Shown here piece after piece: positions 1-5,511 of a DNA stretch of 8,149 nucleotides. The DNA is from an uncultured Erysipelotrichaceae bacterium (GTDB lineage Bacteria > Bacillota_I > Bacilli_A > Erysipelotrichales > Erysipelotrichaceae). Positions within the stretch are counted from its first letter, which is position 1. Every line of letters begins with the position of its first letter. The notes below the pieces were generated by a model that saw only the letters and a list, made by a program, of their open reading frames with translations, made no database searches and had not been told where the DNA came from. The stretch is from assembly GCA_902803275.1 (NCBI GenBank), contig CADCPE010000206.1, positions 1 to 8,149 on the forward strand. The letters are read 5' to 3'. Made by a program: the position numbers and the translations under genes.

Positions 1-1499
1 AAGACCAGTCCGTTGTCGGAACGCAGTACTTCTTCGCCTTTGAATTTGTCGACATTTCTTCCTGACTGGAAACCGAACTGCTGGAAGACCTTGAAAGGCG
101 CTTCGATGTTCAGACAGTTGACGTTCATGATGCCGGTCTGCTTGATGACGTGGTGCGAGTAGTTGTCTTTGTTTATGGAGACCATGACGCGGTATGGATT
201 GTCGGTAAGCTGAACGACGGTATTGACGATCAGACCGTTGTCTTTCTTGCCGTCATTTGAAGTAACGACATACAGACCGTAGCCGATCGAGAACAGCGCT
301 TTCATATCGTTCTTGTTGGCCTGCTTGTCATCTCTGGCGACATAGTCCGAACACATCGCTTTGGCCAAGGCCGAGATCTCTTCCCTGTTGGTGTCGTTCA
401 TAGCGGATTTGATGTGGACGATCGGATCGATGAAAGTCAGATTCTTCTGGTTTTCCAGCATGGACTTCATCGTCTTGGCAGCTAGAGGAGCCCACGAACC
501 GTTTTCGATCAAACCGATCTTGCGATTCTGGAAGTTCCTTTCCGTCAAATGATGGATGAATTCCTTCATGAAAGGATAGATATCCGCATTGTATGTGGTC
601 GTGGCCAGGATGAGCTTGCTGTAGGCAAAGGCATCGCCGACAGCCTTAGACATATCGTCTCTTGCCAGATCATAAACCTTCACTTCCGGTGCATTGCAGG
701 CCTTGAGTTCATCGACAAGCTTGTTTACGGCAGTTTTGGTATGGCCATACACCGAAGTGTAGCAGACCACGACGCCGTCTTTTTCAACGTCATAGCTTGA
801 CCAGATGTTGTACAGATTCAGATAGTATGGAAGATTCTTGAAAAGCATCGGTCCATGAAGCGGCAGGATCATGGAGATATCAAGCGTTGCGGCCTTCTTC
901 AAGACGGCCTGTACCTGTGCTCCGTATTTGCCGACGATGCCGATATAGTAGCGTCTTGCTTCATCGACCCAGTCTTCTTCAACATCCAGAGCGCCGAACT
1001 TGCCGAAACCATCGGCAGAAAACAGAGCTCTTTCATAGCTGTCGTAGGTCATTATGACTTCTGGCCAGTGCACCATCGGCGCCGCAACGAAGTTCAGGGT
1101 GTGCTTGCCAAGTTTTAAGGCATCGCCTTCCTTGACGACGATGCGTCTTTCCTGATAGTCGGTGCCGAAATAGTTGAGCATCATATCGAAAGCCTTCTGT
1201 GATGAGACGATCGTCGCGTCCTGATAGGCCTTCATGAAATTGGCGATATTGGCTGAATGATCCGGTTCCATGTGCTGAACGACGAGATAGTCAGGCTGTC
1301 TGTCACCCAGGACGTTCTGGATATTGTCAAGCCATTCGTGGGTAAAATTCTGATCGACAGTGTCCATGATGGCGATCTTGCTGTCCATGATGACATAGGA
1401 GTTGTAAGACATGCCGTTAGGAACTCTGTACTGCCCTTCAAAAAGGTCAACTTTGTGGTCGTTGACACCTACATACTTGATATCATTAGTGATTTCCAT
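1..1499 (-). CDS. fprA: FprA-type flavodiiron protein fused to a flavin-reductase domain (C-terminus cut by window edge)
   Basis: Flavodiiron proteins reduce O2 to water or NO to N2O in the cytoplasm of anaerobes, using a diiron site and FMN. The 499 visible residues show three domains. Residues 1-240 are a metallo-beta-lactamase-like domain with a full set of expected iron ligands: H76-x-E78-x-D80-H81 (motif HMEPDH), H144, D163 (SADGFG) and H215 (LPLHGP). Residues 243-390 are a flavodoxin domain with the FMN phosphate loop TSVYGHT (248-254) and a TTYNADIYPFM segment. From about residue 402 a flavin-reductase-like domain begins (IGYGLYVVTS, NTVVQLTDNPYRV, FGFQSGRNVDKF) and continues past the left edge; a rubredoxin module further on cannot be excluded. 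Start ATG at 1499 has AAGGAG 11 bases upstream. It is the last visible gene of the leftward block, 20 bp after the YwaF-like gene. Family call is firm; choice between O2 and NO as substrate is not decidable here. Confidence 0.93.
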   Translation of the reverse strand, partial: MEITNDIKYVGVNDHKVDLFEGQYRVPNGMSYNSYVIMDSKIAIMDTVDQNFTHEWLDNIQNVLGDRQPDYLVVQHMEPDHSANIANFMKAYQDATIVSSQKAFDMMLNYFGTDYQERRIVVKEGDALKLGKHTLNFVAAPMVHWPEVIMTYDSYERALFSADGFGKFGALDVEEDWVDEARRYYIGIVGKYGAQVQAVLKKAATLDISMILPLHGPMLFKNLPYYLNLYNIWSSYDVEKDGVVVCYTSVYGHTKTAVNKLVDELKACNAPEVKVYDLARDDMSKAVGDAFAYSKLILATTTYNADIYPFMKEFIHHLTERNFQNRKIGLIENGSWAPLAAKTMKSMLENQKNLTFIDPIVHIKSAMNDTNREEISALAKAMCSDYVARDDKQANKNDMKALFSIGYGLYVVTSNDGKKDNGLIVNTVVQLTDNPYRVMVSINKDNYSHHVIKQTGIMNVNCLNIEAPFKVFQQFGFQSGRNVDKFKGEEVLRSDNGLV

Positions 1500-1510
1500 T
1501 TAGATTTATT

Positions 1511-1516
1511 CTCCTT
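1511..1516 (-). promoter_or_regulatory. Ribosome binding site of the flavodiiron gene
   Basis: AAGGAG on the minus strand lies 11 bases before the ATG at 1499, in the short gap after the stop of the upstream membrane-protein gene. It gives this gene independent ribosome entry even if co-transcribed. Confidence 0.75.
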
Positions 1517-1519
1517 GAC

Positions 1520-2266
1520 TCAATTATATATCTTTTTTGCGATCAGTCTGTAGATCAGATAGCTTATTGAATTTATCAGCAGCAGATAGATGATGATCTC
1601 TGTTATGATGCCGTATTTCATAGCGATCACAGAAAGGATCGGCTGAGTCGTCGGGAAATAGGGATTGATGTAGAACATGTTTGGCTCAACAGTGATATCG
1701 TTGAATATCTGATGTGCTGTGACATTGATGATCTCGGCGATGAACGCAAAGACCATGAACATGGCCGCTGCAAAAGAGAATCTGGTTTTTTCTCTTGCTT
1801 TCAGAATGAAAAACGAGATGATGGCCATGCTTATCATCAGATAGTGATATAAGAAACTGTAACATGTCAGATATACCTGGATCCTGAGCATGTCAGGCGG
1901 AACAGCCAGAGCCATGACGGCACCCAGAAGGCAATAGGTCGTCAGATATACCAGAATGGCATTCTGTGCCTTTCTTTTTACAAGCGTAATAAAGAAGCAG
2001 CAGTACATCAGTGTTGAACAAAGCTGCCAGGGGAAGAACCACAGATTGATCTTGTGATCAAAGACATAATGGTAGCAGAAGAGCTGTTTGACCACTTCCA
2101 TAACCATCATGAACGCTCCGCAGTAATGGATGGCTTTCAGACGATATGTTTCATCTTTGTCTTTGAAATGACGGCAGACGAAATAATTGAATATCACGCA
2201 TATCAGCAGGGCAAGGATATGGAAACTGCCGTACATTTCCGGCTTTCTAGCAAAAACCATTCCCAT
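1520..2266 (-). CDS. YwaF/TMEM164-like (TIGR02206-type) integral membrane protein
   Basis: A 248-residue protein that is almost entirely hydrophobic. By eye there are about seven membrane segments, near residues 13-32, 46-64, 78-97, 104-122, 130-152, 163-187 and 217-241. The early FHIL motif, the PWQLCS motif (79-84) at the start of a membrane segment, an internal YHYLM and the total length fit the YwaF family of Bacillota, which is related to eukaryotic TMEM164. The bacterial members have no settled function that I know of, so none is assigned. The start ATG (2266) comes one base after the azlD stop (TGACATG), with a GGAG 13 bases upstream inside azlD, so translation is probably coupled. A second in-frame ATG two codons later is an alternative start. 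Family assignment is from remembered motifs and topology, so moderate. Confidence 0.65.
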   Translation of the reverse strand: MGMVFARKPEMYGSFHILALLICVIFNYFVCRHFKDKDETYRLKAIHYCGAFMMVMEVVKQLFCYHYVFDHKINLWFFPWQLCSTLMYCCFFITLVKRKAQNAILVYLTTYCLLGAVMALAVPPDMLRIQVYLTCYSFLYHYLMISMAIISFFILKAREKTRFSFAAAMFMVFAFIAEIINVTAHQIFNDITVEPNMFYINPYFPTTQPILSVIAMKYGIITEIIIYLLLINSISYLIYRLIAKKIYN

Positions 2267-2267
2267 G

Positions 2268-2570
2268 TCAGATAAAGATCTCCAGGATCAATACGGTCGC
2301 ACAGCAGATGACAGTGACTTTAAAAAGACCCATCTCCTTATAGGCGGCAATGCTTCCCAGGATAAGAGATAGCAGTCCAGCTAAAGCAGAATCCGTTGCA
2401 TCGATGATGGCCGGGAAGGTCATGACCGATAAAGTGACATAAGGAACATAATAAAGAAAATCCCTGATGAATTTGTTTTTGATCGGTTTTCTGATCAATG
2501 TCAAAGGAAGTATTCTGATCAGGGATACCGTTAATGTCATGACAAGGATGTAGACATAGATGTTTCTCAT
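2268..2570 (-). CDS. azlD: AzlD-like branched-chain amino-acid transport subunit
   Basis: A 100-residue membrane protein with about four hydrophobic segments. The stretch RILPLTLIRK (19-28), then a YVPYVTLSVMTFPAI segment (41-55), is characteristic of AzlD, the small partner of AzlC. In Bacillus subtilis the AzlCD pair gives resistance to 4-azaleucine and is regarded as an exporter of branched-chain amino acids; both proteins act together in the cytoplasmic membrane. The ATG overlaps the azlC stop by 4 bases (ATGA). No good Shine-Dalgarno precedes it, so translation is probably by coupling to azlC. Length is normal for the family. The call rests on sequence pattern plus adjacency to azlC. Confidence 0.88.
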   Translation of the reverse strand: MRNIYVYILVMTLTVSLIRILPLTLIRKPIKNKFIRDFLYYVPYVTLSVMTFPAIIDATDSALAGLLSLILGSIAAYKEMGLFKVTVICCATVLILEIFI

Positions 2571-3250
2571 TTTTCTTTAGTCGGGAAAAGCAAGGCTCCA
2601 AGTCCTGATAAGACGATCGTCAGAATGATCGTTATCATGGAAGTGGAAATGCTGGTATAGCGGCTGAGCAGATAGCTGCTCAGAAAACTCAGAACGATTA
2701 AAATGGCGATGGCTTTGTCTTTCTTGGCCGGAGGTATGATGATGGCCAGAAACATGCCGAAAAGAGCTACCGACAGGGCGGAGACGATCCTGGCAGGCAG
2801 GATATTGCCCATGATTATGCCTAAGGCTGTGCCGCTTGCCCAGCAAGGCACGGCAAACAGGAAGGCACCGTACGAATAGTAAGGATCACAATACGGATCC
2901 TGTGAGATGGCCAGGGCAAAATACTCATCAGTCAGATAAAAGCCCAGCAGAAAACGGTGGATCATTGCGGAAGCGGGATTGATCTTCTGGGAGAGGGCAA
3001 AAGACATCAGCACGTAGCGGATATTGCTTACGACCATGATCAGAGCCATCTGCAGATAAGGGACATTTTCCTTAATGGCGATAAAGGCGGCATTCTCTCC
3101 GGCCGAAGCGTTGACCAGAAAAGACGTCAGGAAACCCTGAAACGGAGTGAGTCCGGCTCCGGCAGCAATGATACCTAGAGAAAAGGCTACCGCAAAGTAG
3201 CCTAAGCCGATAGGAATACCGTCTTTAAATCCTTTCTTAAGCGAGTTCAT
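2567..3250 (-). CDS. azlC: AzlC family branched-chain amino-acid permease
   Basis: A 227-residue polytopic membrane protein, the large subunit of the AzlCD exporter. Diagnostic stretches are the N-terminal GIPIGLGYFAVAFSLG (11-26), NASAGENAAF (47-56), SNIRYVLMSFALS (75-87) and LTDEYFALA (106-114). Further hydrophobic segments follow near 128-150, 154-173, 180-197 and 203-222. The first ATG is the right start because the conserved family N-terminus follows within ten residues. Odd point: the sequence just before this ATG is a T-rich run following a perfect palindrome, with no recognisable Shine-Dalgarno. Expression may therefore depend on read-through and reinitiation from darA, 28 bp upstream, or on an unusual initiation mode. 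Substrates other than branched-chain amino acids are possible within this family. Confidence 0.92.
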   Translation of the reverse strand: MNSLKKGFKDGIPIGLGYFAVAFSLGIIAAGAGLTPFQGFLTSFLVNASAGENAAFIAIKENVPYLQMALIMVVSNIRYVLMSFALSQKINPASAMIHRFLLGFYLTDEYFALAISQDPYCDPYYSYGAFLFAVPCWASGTALGIIMGNILPARIVSALSVALFGMFLAIIIPPAKKDKAIAILIVLSFLSSYLLSRYTSISTSMITIILTIVLSGLGALLFPTKEK

Positions 3251-3254
3251 ATTT

Positions 3255-3280
3255 AAAAAAGAACTAAATGTTTAGTTCTT
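3255..3280 (-). terminator. Perfect palindrome plus T-run after darA: weak intrinsic terminator, attenuator or operator
   Basis: The arms AAGAACTAAA and TTTAGTTCTT (3259-3268 and 3271-3280) are perfect inverted repeats with only a 2-base centre, so an RNA hairpin would have about 9 pairs and a 4-base loop. On the minus strand the second arm runs into further T residues, as in an intrinsic terminator, and the arm begins inside the darA stop codon. However, the stem has only two G-C pairs, so it would be weak. The near-perfect dyad could equally be the binding site of a dimeric regulator in front of azlCD. Which of these it is cannot be settled from sequence. Confidence 0.5.
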
Positions 3281-3602
3281 AAAGTTTTCTGAAATCTTCG
3301 ACGTTCAAAACGAAAATCGTTGCACCACCGACTTCAACTTCGACAGGATATGAAACCAGATTTGACATATCGCTGGAAATGGTTGAAGGAACTGCTTCTT
3401 TTCTTCTTTGAGATTCTCCGCCAAGGATCTCAATGGCTTTTTCAACTTCCTTGTCTTCACAGCCGATGATCAGCGTGGTGTTGCCTGAAGAAAGGAAACC
3501 GCCCGTTGTTGCCAGACGTGTAACGTGGAAAGATGCACGATTCAAAGCAGAGATACAAGCCTTTGTATCGTCAGTTGAGATGATCGCAAGTATTAGTTTC
3601 AT
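3279..3602 (-). CDS. darA: DarA/PstA cyclic-di-AMP receptor (PII-like, YaaQ family)
   Basis: A 107-residue cytoplasmic protein of the DarA (YaaQ, PstA) family, trimeric PII-like proteins that bind the second messenger c-di-AMP; the downstream partner of DarA is not established. Visible hallmarks are the N-terminal MKLILAI strand, the nucleotide-loop motif LATTGGFLSSGNTT (30-43), and the near C-terminal YPVEVEVGGATIFVL (85-99). Length matches the family (about 109). The variable loop (63-80) is short, as in other DarA proteins. One difference from the B. subtilis protein as I remember it is His at position 26 in place of Arg. The ATG at 3602 has a strong GGGGAGG nine bases upstream and a plausible extended -10 promoter. 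In many Bacilli darA lies near tmk and holB; here it heads an amino-acid exporter block instead. Confidence 0.95.
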   Translation of the reverse strand: MKLILAIISTDDTKACISALNRASFHVTRLATTGGFLSSGNTTLIIGCEDKEVEKAIEILGGESQRRKEAVPSTISSDMSNLVSYPVEVEVGGATIFVLNVEDFRKL

Positions 3603-3611
3603 ATCAAGGTT

Positions 3612-3618
3612 CCTCCCC
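3612..3618 (-). promoter_or_regulatory. Strong ribosome binding site of darA
   Basis: GGGGAGG on the minus strand, nine bases before the darA ATG. It is the clearest Shine-Dalgarno in the window and contrasts with its absence before ftsE and azlC. Confidence 0.8.
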
Positions 3619-3626
3619 TTTTTATT

Positions 3627-3656
3627 ATTTTAGCATTATTCCTGGCAAAACAATAA
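3627..3656 (-). promoter_or_regulatory. Predicted sigma-A promoter for darA
   Basis: On the minus strand TAAAAT (3627-3632) is preceded by TGC, giving an extended -10, and a TTATTG hexamer (3651-3656) sits 18 bases upstream as a -35. TTGTTT at a 15-base spacing is an alternative -35. A start site just downstream would leave a short leader containing the GGGGAGG ribosome site. The promoter is found by eye only. Confidence 0.5.
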
Positions 3657-3690
3657 CAACTCTCTTAATAAGGATATTATCTTTCAATAG

Positions 3691-3699
3691 TGGTATAAT
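3691..3699 (+). promoter_or_regulatory. ftsE: Extended -10 promoter directly in front of ftsE
   Basis: TGGTATAAT is a consensus extended -10 (TGN-TATAAT, with TATAAT at 3694-3699). No good TTGACA-like -35 lies at the usual distance; positions 3670-3677 are AAGGATAT. With the usual 6-8 base spacing, transcription would begin around 3706-3707, only three or four bases before the ftsE ATG at 3710. It is back to back with the darA promoter. Confidence 0.65.
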
Positions 3700-3709
3700 T
3701 TTATAGATT

Positions 3710-4603
3710 ATGATTGAGTTTAAAAACGTATCCAAGAAATACAAAAACGGGACCAACGCATTGCAGAATGTGAATCTTAAGGTCGAAGCCGGAGAATTCG
3801 TCTACATCATGGGACCGACCGGTGCCGGAAAGTCCACTCTGATCAAACTGCTTGACGGTGAAGAAGTGCCGACCGGAGGCAGTATCCTTGTTTCGGGCAA
3901 GAATGTCGGCAGGATCAAGAAATCCAAGGTCTATCTCTACAGAAGACAGATAGGTGTCGTCTTCCAGGATTACCGTCTTTTGCCGGAAAAGACCGTTTTT
4001 GAAAACGTTGCCTATGCCCTGGAAGTTCTGGACTGGCCTAATGACAAGATCAGAAAAAGAGTCAGAGAAGTTCTGAAGCTTGTCGATCTTTCAGACAAGG
4101 CCAATGTAAAACCAAGAGAGCTTTCCGGTGGCCAGCAGCAGCGTGTAGCGATCGCCCGTGCCATTGCGAAGCGTCCAAGCATTCTGATCGCCGATGAGCC
4201 GACCGGAAATCTTGACCCGTCGATGACCGATGAAATGATCTCGCTGCTGGAAAAGATCAATACCGAAGAAAAGACGACTCTGCTGGTCGTTACCCATAAC
4301 GATGTCATGGTCGAATACCATCCGAAAAGGACGATCAGGATCGAATACGGACACGTTGTCGAAGACCGCAAGATGAATGATCCGCTGGTAAGACAGGAAG
4401 GCATCAATCTCAAACCGTCACAGCCTGAAGAAAAACCTGAAGAGTCTGCTGTGGAAATACCGGCAAATCCGCCTGTTCAAGAAACTGAACACGTACATGA
4501 TCCTGAACACGTTTCCGAAACGGAGAAGCAGGACATGATGATAAACGAGATAACCGAACAGCTGAAGGTCATAGAAGAGATCAGAAGGGAAGGCGGCATC
4601 TGA
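3710..4603 (+). CDS. ftsE: FtsE, ATPase of the FtsEX cell-wall hydrolase regulator, with long C-terminal tail
   Basis: The cytoplasmic ABC ATPase whose hydrolysis cycle drives conformational change in FtsX to control peptidoglycan hydrolysis. The 297 residues include Walker A GPTGAGKST (35-43), Q-loop Q86 in VVFQDYRLL, signature LSGGQQQ (138-144), Walker B ILIADEP (158-164) and H-loop H196, so it should be active. VVFQDYRLLPEKTVFENV and the MIEFKNVSKKY start are typical of FtsE rather than other ABC ATPases. The family is usually about 230 residues; here roughly residues 225-297 form an extra acidic, proline/glutamate-rich tail ending in a likely helix (about 274-294). No Shine-Dalgarno precedes the ATG; the next in-frame ATG (M34) lies inside the Walker A region, so 3710 must be the start. 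The stop overlaps the ftsX start (TGATG). Confidence 0.97.
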   Translation: MIEFKNVSKKYKNGTNALQNVNLKVEAGEFVYIMGPTGAGKSTLIKLLDGEEVPTGGSILVSGKNVGRIKKSKVYLYRRQIGVVFQDYRLLPEKTVFENVAYALEVLDWPNDKIRKRVREVLKLVDLSDKANVKPRELSGGQQQRVAIARAIAKRPSILIADEPTGNLDPSMTDEMISLLEKINTEEKTTLLVVTHNDVMVEYHPKRTIRIEYGHVVEDRKMNDPLVRQEGINLKPSQPEEKPEESAVEIPANPPVQETEHVHDPEHVSETEKQDMMINEITEQLKVIEEIRREGGI

Positions 4604-5511
4604 TGAAGTATATCCGTCGTTTCTTCAGACATATCAGAGAAGGCTTTATCGGTGTCGGCAGACACTTCGGTAATGCGCTTTCGGCCGCTTCTGCCGTAAC
4701 GATCACCCTGCTGCTGGTGGGGGTTTTTGCGGTGTTTGCGGTAAACCTGGCGTTCCTTACTCAGGAGATCGAACAGTCGATCTCTTTGGTCGCCCTGATC
4801 GACTATGATGTCGTCGATCCTTCAAGGATCACTTCGATGAAAGGAAATATCGAAGCCATCGACGGTGTCGATCATGTCGTATACCGCACCAAAGAGGAAG
4901 AATTCGATTTCTATATAAAGGAATATGGCGATTCGGATGTCGTGGAGTTTACCGAACTCTACCGTTCCGACAACCCTTTCCATGATACATTCCTGATTTA
5001 TGCCGTTGACGGCACGAATATGGAAAGCATCAAGAACACTGTTTCCGCAATGAACGGTATCGAATCCGTCAGGGATGGCGGAAGCAATACCTATACGCTG
5101 ATCAATATCCTGCATACGACAAGATATGTCGGAGCCATCGTCGTTCTGGCTTTGATCGCGCTGGCCATATATCTCATATACAATACCATCAAGATCACGA
5201 TCGCCACGAGAAAAGATGAGATCTGGATCATGAGAAACGTCGGTGCCAAGAACGGCTATATCCGTGCACCGTTTCTGGTCGAAGGGATCATCATCGGCAT
5301 CTTCGGTTCGCTTTTACCGATCGCAGCCATTATCTACGGCTATTACAAACTCTACAATATTACCGGCGGTGTTCTGGCCGGTGTTATCAAACTGGTTCCG
5401 TTTATGCCGTTTATCGCCTACATCGCCCTGGGCTTGCTGGCAGTAGGCGTGCTGGTCGGTTTCCTTGGATCATATATTTCGGTATGCAAGTACCTGAGGT
5501 TGACCCGTTAA
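4603..5511 (+). CDS. ftsX: FtsX, membrane subunit of FtsEX
   Basis: FtsX carries the signal from FtsE across the membrane to an extracellular peptidoglycan hydrolase. The 302-residue protein has the family plan: cytoplasmic basic N-terminus, TM1 about 29-52, an extracellular domain about 53-173, then TM2 (174-198), TM3 (224-247) and TM4 (268-292). The block NTIKITIATRKDEIWIMRNV (194-213) followed by a GAK turn is the conserved FtsX cytoplasmic loop after TM2, likely the coupling region to FtsE. The extracellular domain, including a DNPFHDTFLI segment (123-132), is where PcsB/CwlO/EnvC-type partners bind in other species. The ATG overlaps the ftsE stop by one base; GGGAAGG nine bases upstream supports initiation. 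Its stop overlaps the next start (TAATG), consistent with coupled synthesis of all three partners. Confidence 0.96.
   Translation: MKYIRRFFRHIREGFIGVGRHFGNALSAASAVTITLLLVGVFAVFAVNLAFLTQEIEQSISLVALIDYDVVDPSRITSMKGNIEAIDGVDHVVYRTKEEEFDFYIKEYGDSDVVEFTELYRSDNPFHDTFLIYAVDGTNMESIKNTVSAMNGIESVRDGGSNTYTLINILHTTRYVGAIVVLALIALAIYLIYNTIKITIATRKDEIWIMRNVGAKNGYIRAPFLVEGIIIGIFGSLLPIAAIIYGYYKLYNITGGVLAGVIKLVPFMPFIAYIALGLLAVGVLVGFLGSYISVCKYLRLTR
5496..5500 (+). promoter_or_regulatory. Ribosome binding site that fixes the M23 peptidase start
   Basis: GAGGT lies ten bases before the ATG at 5511. That ATG begins a classic signal peptide (MKKRIVNLLL). The earlier in-frame ATG at 5484 would add nine mainly polar residues in front of it and has no ribosome site, so 5511 is preferred. 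Confidence 0.75.

Noticed and set aside
1257..1553. 98-codon open frame on the plus strand over the flavodiiron start
   Set aside because: Opposite strand of a well-conserved enzyme and running into the stop end of the next gene; no recognisable protein. The other plus-strand frames between 361 and 1118 were dropped for the same reason.
2577..2846. 89-codon minus-strand frame within azlC
   Set aside because: Out-of-frame reading of azlC with His/Ser/Arg-rich composition; azlC itself has the family motifs.
2880..2912. Repeated GGATC-containing words around an azlC segment, considered as an inverted repeat
   Set aside because: They encode an ordinary AzlC loop and form no extended dyad; they are part of the general GATC excess.
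4012..4413. 133-codon open frame on the minus strand inside ftsE
   Set aside because: It lies opposite the conserved ATPase core, has Ser/Arg-rich low-information sequence and no ribosome site; it is a shadow of ftsE codon usage.
5484..5510. Upstream ATG that would extend the M23 peptidase by nine residues
   Set aside because: It lies inside ftsX without a ribosome site and would place mainly polar residues before a normal signal peptide; ATG 5511 with GAGGT is better.
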